64,000 bases of DNA from Nitrobium sp046350935 (GCA_046350935.1 JAXLZK010000005.1:62001-126000), one strand, 5' to 3'. Positions 36,491 through 45,522 are shown, counted from the stretch's first letter. Translations and numbers: made by a program. The notes: a model not told the origin generated them from the sequence alone.

Positions 36491-37546
36491 ATGATTCCCG
36501 TATTCATCATTTCGAACAGGGGATATGCTGGAAAGACGCTGCTCGCCATCGGGCTGGGGCTGAAACTGATCGAGAAGGGGTACAAGGTAGGGTACATGAA
36601 GCCCATCAGCAAGACTCCGGTAAAGCAAGGGGGAGAGGTCTACGACGCCGACTCCCTCTTCATAAAAGAGGCGCTCTCCCTGTCCGATCCGATGAGCGCC
36701 ATCTCCCCCTTCGTCCTCAGTTACGAAATGCAGAGTCTCCTGCTCGAGGGGAAGCCCGTGGACGCGAAAAAGAAAATCAAAGAGGCCTTTTCAACGCACA
36801 AGGACAAAGACTTCCTCCTCATCGGCGGCGCAGGGGACCTCTTCGAGGGGTCGATCCTCGACAGCAGCGCCCTCACCCTCATCGAGGAGCTGGACGGACG
36901 GGCGCTCATGGTGGAATCATGGAAAGGGGACCTCTCCATGGACACCCTCCTCGGAGGCAAGAGGCTGCTGCAGGAGAAATTCGCGGGCGGGGTGATCAAT
37001 AAAGTGCCTGCGAACGCCCTGCGGCATGTGGAGCAGAACGCGAAACCCTTTCTCGGGAGCAAGGACGTGAAGGTCTTCGGGATCTTCCAGAAGGACGGCC
37101 TGCTGGAGTCGATCACCATAGCGCAGCTCATCGAGATCCTCCAGGGGAGGGTCCTCTGCTGCGAGGACAGGCTGAGCGAATTCGTGGAGCGTTTTTCGAT
37201 CGGCGCCATGGATGTGGACAACGCCCTCGCCTACTTCAGGAGGGTCCCGAACAAGGCGGTCATCACCGGGGCGCACCGCTCCGACATCCAGCTCGTGGCG
37301 ATGGAGACCTCCACGAAGTGCATCATTCTGACCGGCGGCCTCAGCATCAACGACGTTGTCCTCGGCAAGGCGAAGTCGAAGGGCATTCCGCTCATTTCGG
37401 TGCCGGAAGACACCTTCACCACCATCGACAGGATCGAGTCGGTCATGGGAAAGACCCGGATCCGCGAGCAGAGGAAAATAGACCGCGCAAAAGAGATCAT
37501 CGATACCTCCTTCGACACGGACGGCTTCCTCGCAGGGCTCGCCTAG
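36491..37546 (+). CDS. P-loop (dethiobiotin/cobyrinate synthetase-like) and DRTGG domain protein
   Basis: A 351-residue protein. The N-terminal half is an AAA_26 P-loop fold (FIISNRGYAGKTLLAIGLGLKLIEKGYKVGYMKP), the same module that precedes the catalytic domain in long phosphotransacetylases; the P-loop reads NRGYAGKT. The C-terminal half (about 210-325) resembles a DRTGG domain (AVITGAHRSDIQLVAMETSTKCIILTGG). The phosphotransacetylase catalytic domain is absent, so it is probably a regulatory or nucleotide-sensing protein. Its position after an ADP-forming acyl-CoA synthetase hints at control of acetyl-CoA metabolism. Strong AGGAGGA site before the ATG. Confidence 0.8.
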   Translation: MIPVFIISNRGYAGKTLLAIGLGLKLIEKGYKVGYMKPISKTPVKQGGEVYDADSLFIKEALSLSDPMSAISPFVLSYEMQSLLLEGKPVDAKKKIKEAFSTHKDKDFLLIGGAGDLFEGSILDSSALTLIEELDGRALMVESWKGDLSMDTLLGGKRLLQEKFAGGVINKVPANALRHVEQNAKPFLGSKDVKVFGIFQKDGLLESITIAQLIEILQGRVLCCEDRLSEFVERFSIGAMDVDNALAYFRRVPNKAVITGAHRSDIQLVAMETSTKCIILTGGLSINDVVLGKAKSKGIPLISVPEDTFTTIDRIESVMGKTRIREQRKIDRAKEIIDTSFDTDGFLAGLA

Positions 37547-37554
37547 CACCCTGG

Positions 37555-37699
37555 GATTGCTTCGCTCCGCTCGCAATGACAGAGAGGCGTTCCAACAACT
37601 CTCTCCCTCTCCCTTCGCCTGTCTTTGTCATTGCGAAGGGTTGTACCCTGAAGCAATCCCCTCATCTTTCATCAGAACTGTCTTTTGATGCGTTCGCCC
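37555..37699. repeat. Dispersed inverted repeat R1, copy 2, with one terminal arm
   Basis: GATTGCTTC (37555-37563) to GAAGCAATC (37650-37658), with inner CGCAATGAC/GTCATTGCG as in copy 1. TTTTGATGCGTTCGCCC at 37683-37699 matches the right terminal arm of copy 3 (one difference), but the left arm is missing. It fills the gap between two convergent genes. Confidence 0.75.
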
Positions 37700-37716
37700 T
37701 TGGGGGTGAGGGGGAG

Positions 37717-38091
37717 TTATCCTTCCAGATATTTTTTGATCTCCACAAGGAATTCCTTCACCGTGACCGGCTTGGAAATGTACCCGTCGAACCCCTTGTC
37801 GAGAAATTTCTCTTTATCGCCCCGCATGGCGTACGCGGTAAGGGCGACCACCTTGATCCGCTTCGTCTCCTCCTCAGCCTTCAGCATCTTCACCACCGTC
37901 AGGCCGTCCACCCCGGGCAGCTGAATATCGAGCAGGACGAGGGCGGGGGCCTCCCTTTTCGCCAGCTCCAGCGCCTCTTCCCCCTTATCGGTCCCGATGC
38001 ATTCGTACCCGCCCACGGCGAGGAGGTCCAGGAACAGCTCCCTGTTCGAGGGATTGTCCTCGACAACCAGTATTTTTGCTTTATTGCTCAT
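37717..38091 (-). CDS. Single-domain response regulator (DivK/CheY-like)
   Basis: A 124-residue stand-alone receiver with acidic pair Glu11-Asp12, phosphoacceptor Asp55 (VLLDIQLPG), the Thr of ALTAYAM and Lys107 of ISKPV. It has no output domain, so it presumably relays phosphate or acts by protein contact. Its start overlaps the 3' end of the large hybrid kinase by 11 bp, making it the likely partner of that kinase. The AYAM(R)GDKEKFL segment is typical of DivK-like receivers found beside hybrid kinases. Confidence 0.9.
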   Translation of the reverse strand: MSNKAKILVVEDNPSNRELFLDLLAVGGYECIGTDKGEEALELAKREAPALVLLDIQLPGVDGLTVVKMLKAEEETKRIKVVALTAYAMRGDKEKFLDKGFDGYISKPVTVKEFLVEIKKYLEG

Positions 38092-41000
38092 ACGTCCCTG
38101 CCTTCTTGCCTCCGTTTTCCTTGATCTTCCGCAGTATCTGGTGCGCCTTGAAAATGATCTCCTCGGGGGTGGAGGCGTCCTGCGGATAATTCACGACGGC
38201 GGCGCTTCCCGTTATGCGGCCCTCGGGCATCGCCTCCTCCCCGTAGAACGGGTACCCCTCGATATAGGCGAGGAACCGCTTCGCCACCGCCTCCGCGGGT
38301 TCCTTCGGCGTATTGGTGAGCACGATCCCGAATTCGTCGATGCCGTACCGCACCACCGTATCGGACCCCCGCAGCCCTTTCCGGAGGATGTCCGCCACCT
38401 TCCTGATGCAGATATTGGCCCGCGCGATGCCGTGGACCCGTATGTATTCGGTGAACTTGTCCAGGTCGATGATCAGCGTGGTGAAGGTATTCCGGTACCG
38501 TTTCGCCCTGCTCACCTCCTGGGCGAGGCGTATCTGGAAATAGGAGTGGTCGAAGAGGCCGCTGACTTCGTCCAGGAACCCCGCCCGCGCAGGATAGGTC
38601 ACCTCGAGGTCCTGTATGTACGCGAGCAGGTCCTCCTTGGTAAAGTGGCTCTTCTGGACAAAGCTCTCGACTTTGCCGGCGAGCCGGAGCCGGTCCTCCA
38701 CGGACAGGTCCTTCGCTGTCAGGATGAAAATAGGAATATCGTTGGTGACCGTGTTTTCCTTCAGCTTCTGCACCACCTCGAAGCCGTCCACCTCGGGCAT
38801 CATGAGGTCGAGGATGATGAGGTCAGGCTTGCCGGCCGCGGCCTTCTCGATCCCTTCCTTCCCCGAACCCGCGGTGACGACGACGTACCCGGCAGGTTCG
38901 AGAATGGACGTCAGGAGCTCGAGGACCTCCTGCTTGTCGTCGATGCAGAGGATGGTGGCGTTCCTTCTCGTCCTCTTCGTGTCGAAGCTCTGCTCCTGGA
39001 GCTTCTTGAGAAGGGTCGCCCTGTCCACGGGCTTCACCAGGTAATCGGAGGCGCCGAGCGCAAAGCCGAGCTCCCTGTTATCGATGACGGAGGTGATGAT
39101 CACCGGGATGTCCTTCGTCTCGGGGTCCGACTTCACTTCCTGCAGGATCTCCCATCCGTCCTTTTCCGGCAGCATCACGTCGAGGAGCACGGCAAAGGGC
39201 TTCAGCTCTCTGACGCGGTGGACGGCCTCGGTGCCTGAGTAGGCGTGGGCGATCCGATACCCGGCCTGGGCAAGGTAGAGGGTCAGCACCTCCGAAGTGG
39301 ACAGGTCGTCCTCCACCACGAGGATGAGGGGAGAGTTGCTCTTCTTGTTCTTCACCGGCGCATCCGGCGGCGGAAGGTCCTCGGGCGGGGGCGCGGGCAC
39401 CCGCACCGTCTCCCGGGCCGCCGGATCGTCGAAGAGAGGGATGACGAGGGTAAACCTGCTCCCCACGTTCTCCTCGCTCTCGACCGCTATCTCTCCGCCG
39501 TGCAGCAGCACAAGCCTCTTGGTGAGCGCAAGACCGAGGCCGGTGCCCTCGTATTTCCGCGAGTAGCTGCTGTCGCCCTGCTCGAATTCCGAAAAGATCC
39601 TCTCGCGGTCCTCCGGCCGTATCCCAATGCCGGTATCCTCGATCGTGAGCACCAGGAACTCGGCCTTTTCGGAAAAAATTTCGACGGTTCGGGCAAAGGG
39701 AGGCAGCGCGGCGCCGCCGACGACCGAAGCCTCCAGCGTAATGGCGCCGCCCTCCGGGGTGAACTTCACCGCGTTGGAAAGCAGGTTATAGAGGATCTGC
39801 TTGAACTTGATCCTGTCCGCAGTGACCAGGAGCTCGCTCCCGGGGACCCGGACCCGCATCTCCTGTTTCTTCCTGTCGGCCAGGGAGCGGATGACCGTCT
39901 CCACCTCCGCAACGGCGTGGGCGAGGGAGAATCTCTCGTAAGCGAGGTCCATCTTCCCGGACTCGATCTTCGCGATATCGAGGATAGTGTTGATGAGCTG
40001 GAGCAGATGGCTCCCCGAATTGTAGATATTCTGCACATGGCGCTTCTGCTTCTCCCCGAGGGTGCCGTGGACGTCGTCCAGGAGCAGCTCCGAGAAGCCC
40101 AGGACTGAATTGAGGGGGGTGCGCAGCTCATGGCTCATCGTGGCGATGAAGCGGCTCTTCAGCTTGTTCGACCTCTCCAGCTCCCTGTTGGCCCTCTCGA
40201 TCTCCTTCGTCCTCTCGAACACCTTCTCTTCCAGCTTCTCGTTCAGCTCATGGAGCTCCGCGTTCCTCTCCTCGATCGCCCTTTCGAGCTTCTTTTTCTC
40301 GGTAATGTCCTTGCTGATGCCCACCGTCCCCAGCTCATTGCCGTCCGCGTCTTTCAGGACCGTCAGGGTAAGGCTGACGTCGACGAGCCTGCCGTCTTTC
40401 GCCCTCAGTTGGGTCTCATACCCGGCAACGTACCCGTCCCGGTCGAGAAGGGCCAGGATATCCCCCCTCTCTTCGGGCTGCACCCACAGCCCCTCCACCT
40501 CCCTGCCCGCCACCTCTTCCTTCGCATAGCCGAGGACGCGGGAGGCTCCCTTGTTGAACTCCACGATCCGCCTCTCCGTGTCGGTAGTGATCACGATGTC
40601 CGCCGTGGTATTCAGGACGTTCTCCAGGTAGGAGCGGGTCTCCGAGATGGCGGAGATAAGCCGGAATTTTTCGATGGTGAAGGCGGCCTGAATCCCGAGC
40701 AGGGTAAAAAACTCCACCTCCTCTTCGCTCCATTCCCGCACCGTAAAATCGTCGATATAGAGGATGCCGACCGCCCTGTCGCCGGCAAAGAGGGGGACCG
40801 CCGCGATGCTGCGGGCGCCTTCGTTGAGGAGGATCCTGTTGTCGATAAAGGTGTGTTTTTTCGTATCCGGGATCACCGTGGGCACTCTCTTGCCCAGGAC
40901 ATGGTCCGTCATCCCCCCTTGCCGGCGTCTCCAGCGGCTCACCCGGGAAAAAGCGGGCGAAAAACCCTGCAGGGCCTTGAGGGTCAGGGTATCGTCGGCT

Positions 41001-41497
41001 TCATTGTACAGCGCGATGCTCCCCGCGGGCGCCCTGACCGTGCGGAGCGCTTCGGCAAGGAGAGTCTCGAGCGCCTCTTCAAGGGAGTCCGCCGCGGTGA
41101 GGGAAATGCCGATGCGGTACAGCTCCCTCGTCTGCTCAAGGAGCCTCCTCACCTCCTCCTGCGCCTCCAGGCTCTTTTCGATCAGACTGCAGACGAAGAG
41201 CACCCTCCTGCCGTCGATGACCTCCGTTTCCGGGGCCTTGCAGCGCATGATTCCGGAAACGATGCTCTCGTCCCCGGTCACGTTCACGACGATATCGGGC
41301 CTCTTTTCGAGCAGCTCCCTGAAGTCGGCGGCGATAGGGATGCCGTGCCGCCGCGCAAGCTGCAGGCCGGGCGCACCGGGGTCGCTGTCCGTAATGCCGG
41401 CGATCGTTATGTTCTTGTCGTTGAGTACGACGGAAAGGAGGGCGCTGCCGCCGCTCCCGGCTCCGATGATCGCTATGCTTCCCTTGAAAAGATTCAT
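38081..41497 (-). CDS. Large hybrid kinase: Rossmann-GAF-PAS-HisKA-HATPase-REC-REC-degenerate GGDEF
   Basis: An 1138-residue cytosolic signalling protein without membrane spans. Order: a Rossmann-like domain (about 5-105, IAIIGAGSGGSALL and DSD at 37-39), GAF (130-275), PAS (285-400), coiled coil (400-450), HisKA with His456, HATPase (565-690; N box, DTGIGI, GTGLGLAL), a Pro-rich linker, receiver 1 with Asp773, receiver 2 with Asp897, and a GGDEF-family domain (about 975-1130) whose active-site loop reads GIDEF (1052-1056) rather than GGDEF, so cyclase activity is doubtful. The start has GGAGAAGG upstream. The N-terminal domain suggests sensing of NAD(H) or another nucleotide; this is inference. 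The 124-residue receiver is co-translated downstream. Confidence 0.85.
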   Translation of the reverse strand: MNLFKGSIAIIGAGSGGSALLSVVLNDKNITIAGITDSDPGAPGLQLARRHGIPIAADFRELLEKRPDIVVNVTGDESIVSGIMRCKAPETEVIDGRRVLFVCSLIEKSLEAQEEVRRLLEQTRELYRIGISLTAADSLEEALETLLAEALRTVRAPAGSIALYNEADDTLTLKALQGFSPAFSRVSRWRRRQGGMTDHVLGKRVPTVIPDTKKHTFIDNRILLNEGARSIAAVPLFAGDRAVGILYIDDFTVREWSEEEVEFFTLLGIQAAFTIEKFRLISAISETRSYLENVLNTTADIVITTDTERRIVEFNKGASRVLGYAKEEVAGREVEGLWVQPEERGDILALLDRDGYVAGYETQLRAKDGRLVDVSLTLTVLKDADGNELGTVGISKDITEKKKLERAIEERNAELHELNEKLEEKVFERTKEIERANRELERSNKLKSRFIATMSHELRTPLNSVLGFSELLLDDVHGTLGEKQKRHVQNIYNSGSHLLQLINTILDIAKIESGKMDLAYERFSLAHAVAEVETVIRSLADRKKQEMRVRVPGSELLVTADRIKFKQILYNLLSNAVKFTPEGGAITLEASVVGGAALPPFARTVEIFSEKAEFLVLTIEDTGIGIRPEDRERIFSEFEQGDSSYSRKYEGTGLGLALTKRLVLLHGGEIAVESEENVGSRFTLVIPLFDDPAARETVRVPAPPPEDLPPPDAPVKNKKSNSPLILVVEDDLSTSEVLTLYLAQAGYRIAHAYSGTEAVHRVRELKPFAVLLDVMLPEKDGWEILQEVKSDPETKDIPVIITSVIDNRELGFALGASDYLVKPVDRATLLKKLQEQSFDTKRTRRNATILCIDDKQEVLELLTSILEPAGYVVVTAGSGKEGIEKAAAGKPDLIILDLMMPEVDGFEVVQKLKENTVTNDIPIFILTAKDLSVEDRLRLAGKVESFVQKSHFTKEDLLAYIQDLEVTYPARAGFLDEVSGLFDHSYFQIRLAQEVSRAKRYRNTFTTLIIDLDKFTEYIRVHGIARANICIRKVADILRKGLRGSDTVVRYGIDEFGIVLTNTPKEPAEAVAKRFLAYIEGYPFYGEEAMPEGRITGSAAVVNYPQDASTPEEIIFKAHQILRKIKENGGKKAGTYEQ

Positions 41498-41647
41498 AGG
41501 GCCTTCTCCAGAAACTCTCCGTCACTCCTCTCACTCCGGGAAAGGGGGGGGTGCGGCCGGGCTCCCCGCCGCCGGTCCGGAAAAGAAAGGGTGCGCAAAA
41601 GCGCTTGAGTATTTTACCCTATCGGGGCAGCCGGATGTCGGGAAAAA

Positions 41648-41677
41648 TTGACTTACCCCTTTTTCTTTAAGTATCTT
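41648..41677 (+). promoter_or_regulatory. Sigma-70 promoter of pilB
   Basis: TTGACT (41648-41653), 18-bp spacer, TATCTT (41672-41677). The expected start point, 41683-41685, coincides with the GTG at 41684, suggesting a leaderless transcript. Confidence 0.55.
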
Positions 41678-41683
41678 AGGAGT

Positions 41684-43435
41684 GTGACTGTCGGCACATC
41701 GCTACTAGGCCAGCTGCTGCTGAAAGCCAAGCTCATTACGGAAGAGCAGCTCAACGAGGCTGTCCGTATTCAGAAACTGGAGGGGAAAAGGCTCGGCTCC
41801 GTCCTTCTGAAGCTTGGATATCTCAACGAGGAGAGCCTTATCACCTTCCTGAGCCGGCAGTATAACGCCCCTGCCATCAACCTCTCGGACCACCGGATCG
41901 ACACCAACCTTCTCAAGCTCGTCCCCTACGAGACGGCGAAAAAGTTCCAGCTCATCCCCATCTCCAAGGAAGGGACGGCCCTGCGGATCGCCGTGGTGGA
42001 CCCTTCCAACAACTTCGCCCTCGACGAGGTCAGGTTCCTCACCGGGATGAAGATCTCCGTGCATGTGGCCGCAGAGACCGCCATCATGGACTCCATCGAA
42101 AAATACTACCCCAAAAAGGAGACGGCAAAGACCTCAGCGGCCGTCTCTCCCAAGGGGAAGCGGGTCGAGAGCATGGAGCTGGACGACATGAACAAGATCA
42201 TCGGCAGCGCCCTCGAGGAGCTGACCATCGTCGAGGAGAAGGAGGACAAGGACGCTCCCCGGGAGATGGACGCCCCCATCGTCAAGCTGGTGAACGGCGT
42301 TCTCATGAACGCCATCAACACCCGCGCCAGCGACATCCATGTCGAGCCGGCCGAGACCCTCCTCAGGGTGCGGTACCGGATCGACGGCGTGCTGCAGCCG
42401 GTGCTGAAGCTCCCGGTGAAAATGAAGAACGCCCTCACCTCCCGCATCAAGATCATGTCCCACCTCGACATCTCGGAAAGGAGGCTGCCCCAGGACGGCA
42501 GGATCAAGCTCAAGTTCGGCGAGGACAGGGAGATCGACTTCCGGGTCTCCACTCTCCCCACCCTCTGGGGGGAGAAGATCGTCATGAGGCTCCTCGACAA
42601 GTCGAACCTGCAGTTGGACCTCACCAAGCTGGGGTTCGACGAAAAGCCCCTCCAGGACTTCCTCGAAGCCATCGAGAGGCCCTACGGGATGCTCCTGGTC
42701 ACCGGGCCCACCGGCAGCGGAAAGACCACCACGCTCTACTCGGCCCTTTCCCAGCTCAACAAGCCGGGCGTGAATATCATGACCGCGGAAGACCCGGTTG
42801 AGTACAACTTTTTCGGCATCAACCAGGTGCAGATCAAGGACGATATCGGGTTGAACTTCGCCTCTGCCCTGCGCTCCTTCCTGCGGCAGGACCCGGACGT
42901 GATCATGGTGGGCGAGATCAGGGACTTCGAGACGGGGGAGATCGCCGTCAAAGCCGCCCTTACCGGCCACCTCGTCCTGAGCACCCTCCATACCAACGAC
43001 GCGCCGAGCACCGTGACGCGGCTGATCAACATGGGGATCGAACCGCTCATCGTCTCCGCCTCGGTGGTGCTGGTCATTGCGCAGCGGCTCGCGCGGAAAA
43101 TATGCCCGAAGTGCCGGGAGGAGCAGAAGGTGTCGGAGGCCGCCCTCCTCAAGGCGGGGCTTGCCCCTGAGGAGATACCCGGCGCCGTCTGCTACATCGG
43201 GCTGGGCTGCCCCGAGTGCAACAACTCCGGGTATAGAGGGAGGGTGGCCCTCTACGAGGTGATGCCGATCAAAGACGAGCTGAAGGAGCTGATCCTCCAG
43301 GGAGCCTCGTCGGCGGAGATCAAGAAGGAGGCGGTCCGCCTCGGCATGGCTACCCTGCGCCAGAGCGGGCTGAAGAAGGCGCTCGAAGGCGTCACCTCCC
43401 TTGAGGAGGTCCTCAGGGTGACCTTTGAAGACTGA
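41684..43435 (+). CDS. pilB: Type IV pilus extension ATPase PilB
   Basis: A GspE/PilB ATPase of 583 residues if begun at GTG 41684 (595 from TTG 41648). N-terminal MshEN/GspE domain (SLLGQLLLKAKLITEEQLNEAV), a charged linker, then the ATPase core with Walker A GPTGSGKT about 345 residues in, Walker B VIMVGEIRDFETGEIA, His box STLHTNDAPSTV and the four-cysteine zinc site CPKC...CPEC. The TTG coincides with a -35-like TTGACT, so I prefer GTG, although AGGAG is only one base before it. Unlike MshE and TadA it is not beside other pilus genes; its platform and pilin must lie elsewhere. Convergent with the HD gene, 5 bp apart. Confidence 0.88.
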   Translation: MTVGTSLLGQLLLKAKLITEEQLNEAVRIQKLEGKRLGSVLLKLGYLNEESLITFLSRQYNAPAINLSDHRIDTNLLKLVPYETAKKFQLIPISKEGTALRIAVVDPSNNFALDEVRFLTGMKISVHVAAETAIMDSIEKYYPKKETAKTSAAVSPKGKRVESMELDDMNKIIGSALEELTIVEEKEDKDAPREMDAPIVKLVNGVLMNAINTRASDIHVEPAETLLRVRYRIDGVLQPVLKLPVKMKNALTSRIKIMSHLDISERRLPQDGRIKLKFGEDREIDFRVSTLPTLWGEKIVMRLLDKSNLQLDLTKLGFDEKPLQDFLEAIERPYGMLLVTGPTGSGKTTTLYSALSQLNKPGVNIMTAEDPVEYNFFGINQVQIKDDIGLNFASALRSFLRQDPDVIMVGEIRDFETGEIAVKAALTGHLVLSTLHTNDAPSTVTRLINMGIEPLIVSASVVLVIAQRLARKICPKCREEQKVSEAALLKAGLAPEEIPGAVCYIGLGCPECNNSGYRGRVALYEVMPIKDELKELILQGASSAEIKKEAVRLGMATLRQSGLKKALEGVTSLEEVLRVTFED

Positions 43436-43440
43436 GGCTT

Positions 43441-44640
43441 TCAGGTGTCGATGAAGTAATCGAAGATCTGCCCGAAATCGAAGCCCGCTGTCACGCGTGT
43501 CCTGTAGAGGGCGTACAGGCTCTCCTTCCCCTCCACCAGGGGGCGCGCCTTCACCCCGTGCTTGATGGAGAGGGAGGCCTCGATGAAGGCGGCGAGATGG
43601 TCGCACGCCTTGATCAGCTCGCCGTCGAGAGGGGAGAATGCGTCGTCGTTGTACCGGAGGTTGACCTCGTCGCTCGTGGTCCTCGCGGTGCCTTCCCCTT
43701 CTTTCCGTATCTTCGTTTCAAACTCGTTTTCGGTGAAATACCGGATCTCCTCCCGCCAGGAGGAAGGCAGCAGGGGGAGCAGCTTCTCCTCGACCTGTAT
43801 CTTCTCGTACTCCTTGATGATCTCCTGGAGCCCCTCGATGGAGCCCTTGATCGGAGAAACGATGTCCCGGGTGAGGACTTCGGGGAGATCGTGGAAAAGG
43901 GCGGCGAAGAAATTATTGTAGGCCCTCCTGCGGCATGCCCCGATCTCCACTGAACAGAAGTAGGCGAACAGGGCGACGAGGAGCATATGCCCCAGAACGG
44001 AGGTCCTCGGGATCCGGGGGGATTGGGCCCAGCGCTGCTGAAACCGCAATTGCCCGCAGAGATCGATGAACCCGTGGGACTTCTTGCCGAGGGAGATCTT
44101 CTGGACCCCGATCAGGTCGTAATGGTCCTCGATCTGGTTTTCGATCTCCTCCTTTGTTTTCTCGATCCCGTAGATAAACGGACACGCATTATAGATGATC
44201 TTGAACTCCCAGTTTGTCGCAAGATAGTGGGCCGCCTTCAGAATCCTTTTTTCGAACCGTGCGTACTCGCCGTCGAACAGGTAGCGGCGGAACTTTTCCT
44301 TGAAGTCCCCCTTTATGCCCTGGATGTCCTTGTCGAGCTGCTTCAGCACCCACTCGTTCAGCTCGCTGCCCTTGGTCGCCATCATGCGGTGGAAGACGGG
44401 GGGCTTGATGTCGGTCAGGATCACCCGGTGCAGGAACTCGAAGATGCCCCCTTCGATGAGCCGGATCCAGTCGAGGGAGGCATCCCTGTCCGTCTCTTCA
44501 AACTTCCCCAGCACGTAGGCGATCACCATCTTGTGGGCCTGCTTATCCAGCTCCGTCAGCTCCACGGGGCGCACATGGTCGTTCCAGCGGAGAAGGCTCG
44601 CCGCCTCAAAGAGTCGCTCTATCAATCCCTTCCGTATCAT
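43441..44640 (-). CDS. HD-domain phosphohydrolase-like protein
   Basis: A 399-residue soluble protein. The C-terminal half has the HD-superfamily metal motif: His in SVLGHMLLVALFAYF, His-Asp in FFAALFHDLPEVLTRDIVSPIK and a later Asp in LIKACDHLAAFIEA, most similar to YfbR-like 5'-nucleotidase-type HD domains. The N-terminal half (about 1-190) also contains YNACPFIYGIEKTKEEIENQ and matches no domain I recognise. A TATAAT at -31 and no partner genes suggest independent transcription. Substrate unknown, possibly a nucleotide. Confidence 0.72.
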   Translation of the reverse strand: MIRKGLIERLFEAASLLRWNDHVRPVELTELDKQAHKMVIAYVLGKFEETDRDASLDWIRLIEGGIFEFLHRVILTDIKPPVFHRMMATKGSELNEWVLKQLDKDIQGIKGDFKEKFRRYLFDGEYARFEKRILKAAHYLATNWEFKIIYNACPFIYGIEKTKEEIENQIEDHYDLIGVQKISLGKKSHGFIDLCGQLRFQQRWAQSPRIPRTSVLGHMLLVALFAYFCSVEIGACRRRAYNNFFAALFHDLPEVLTRDIVSPIKGSIEGLQEIIKEYEKIQVEEKLLPLLPSSWREEIRYFTENEFETKIRKEGEGTARTTSDEVNLRYNDDAFSPLDGELIKACDHLAAFIEASLSIKHGVKARPLVEGKESLYALYRTRVTAGFDFGQIFDYFIDT

Positions 44641-44700
44641 GGAGTCCCCTGCACCGGTGATGCCCTATTATATCACAGGGGTCCTCCGGACGGTTCCGGG

Positions 44701-44991
44701 CTGATTGGCATAGCAGGGCAATCGCATCAAAATATCTACTCAGTTGCTATCCCCTTGGGATTGCTTCGCTCCGCTCGCAATGACAGCAAGGAAGGGGAAG
44801 ACAATGACAGAGGGCGAGGGGCGCAATGAGAGAGGGAAAAGACTCGCAATGACAGAGAAACGATTTCTCTTTAGTCTTCCTCTCACCCTTTCCCTCTGCC
44901 TGTCTTTGTCATTGCGAAGGGTCGTACCTTGAAGCAATCTTGTTGTTTTCTTGTGCATTTGCTCTTTTGATGCGTTTGCCCTGATTGGCAT
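44701..44991. repeat. MITE-like element, R1 copy 3, with terminal inverted repeats and flanking direct repeats
   Basis: Outer direct repeats CTGATTGGCATAG at 44701-44713 and 44979-44991. Inside them are near-perfect 17-bp inverted arms, GGGCAATCGCATCAAAA (44716-44732) and TTTTGATGCGTTTGCCC (44963-44979). The core from GATTGCTTC (44759) to GAAGCAATC (44939) is the same as in R1 copies 1 and 2 but has extra purine-rich sequence in the middle. No transposase frame is present. It fills most of the gap 44641-45070; the last 75 bp carry the leader of the SMR gene. Confidence 0.75.
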
Positions 44992-45070
44992 AGGCATCCT
45001 CCGACAGAATTAATATTTATCGTCTTTGATAGGGTAGAATAGGAGAAAACGCCGAAAGGAGCGGATCACG

Positions 45071-45388
45071 ATGGCCTGGCTCTCCCTTTTCATTGCAGGA
45101 CTCTTCGAAACGGCGTGGGCCATCGCCCTCAAATACAGCCAGGGATTCACCCGTCTTTGGCCGAGCCTCCTCACCGTCCTTACCATGGGCGCCAGTCTCT
45201 TCTTCCTATCCAGATCGCTGCGGACCATCCCGGTCGGCACCGGATACGCCGTCTGGACGGGCATCGGGGCGGTGGGGACCGCCATTCTTGGGATCCTGCT
45301 CTTTTCAGAACCGGCGACCTTCGTGCGGCTGGCATGCATCGGCCTGATCGTGGCGGGGATCGTCGGGCTCATGCTGGTCTCCCCGTGA
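45071..45388 (+). CDS. sugE: SMR-family exporter, Gdx/SugE type (guanidinium)
   Basis: A 105-residue four-helix inner-membrane proton-coupled exporter. The essential Glu13 is present (GLFETAWAIALKYSQGFTRL), and the run VGTGYAVWTGIGAVGTAILG is the signature of the SugE/Gdx subgroup, now known to export guanidinium, rather than EmrE. Gdx works as an antiparallel homodimer; a single copy, as here, fits. AAAGGAG is nine bases upstream. I looked for guanidine riboswitch motifs in the leader and did not find any. A weak terminator follows at 45448. Confidence 0.88.
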   Translation: MAWLSLFIAGLFETAWAIALKYSQGFTRLWPSLLTVLTMGASLFFLSRSLRTIPVGTGYAVWTGIGAVGTAILGILLFSEPATFVRLACIGLIVAGIVGLMLVSP

Positions 45389-45447
45389 CGGGCGGCAGGA
45401 GGAAGGAGCTCAGTCCGGGGAAAAAAGCGCAAAAATAAGAAAAAAAG

Positions 45448-45476
45448 AAAAGGGGAATGAATAAAGACCCCTTTTT
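45448..45476 (+). terminator. Probable terminator after the SMR gene
   Basis: AAAAGGGG (45448-45455) pairs with CCCCTTTT (45468-45475), loop of 12 nt, then one further T. The stem is AT-rich at the base and the T-run belongs to the stem, so efficiency is uncertain. Confidence 0.5.
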
Positions 45477-45522
45477 CAGCCGGCCATGACCGCCAGATGC
45501 GATAGACCGGGATATTCCGCCT

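Noticed and set aside
37547..37716. Intact MITE at R1 copy 2
   Set aside because: Only the right terminal arm is present; no left arm or flanking direct repeat was found, so it is called a partial copy.
44992..45070. Guanidine riboswitch before the Gdx/SugE gene
   Set aside because: Expected context, but no ykkC core and no pair of ACGR-loop hairpins could be found in the leader.
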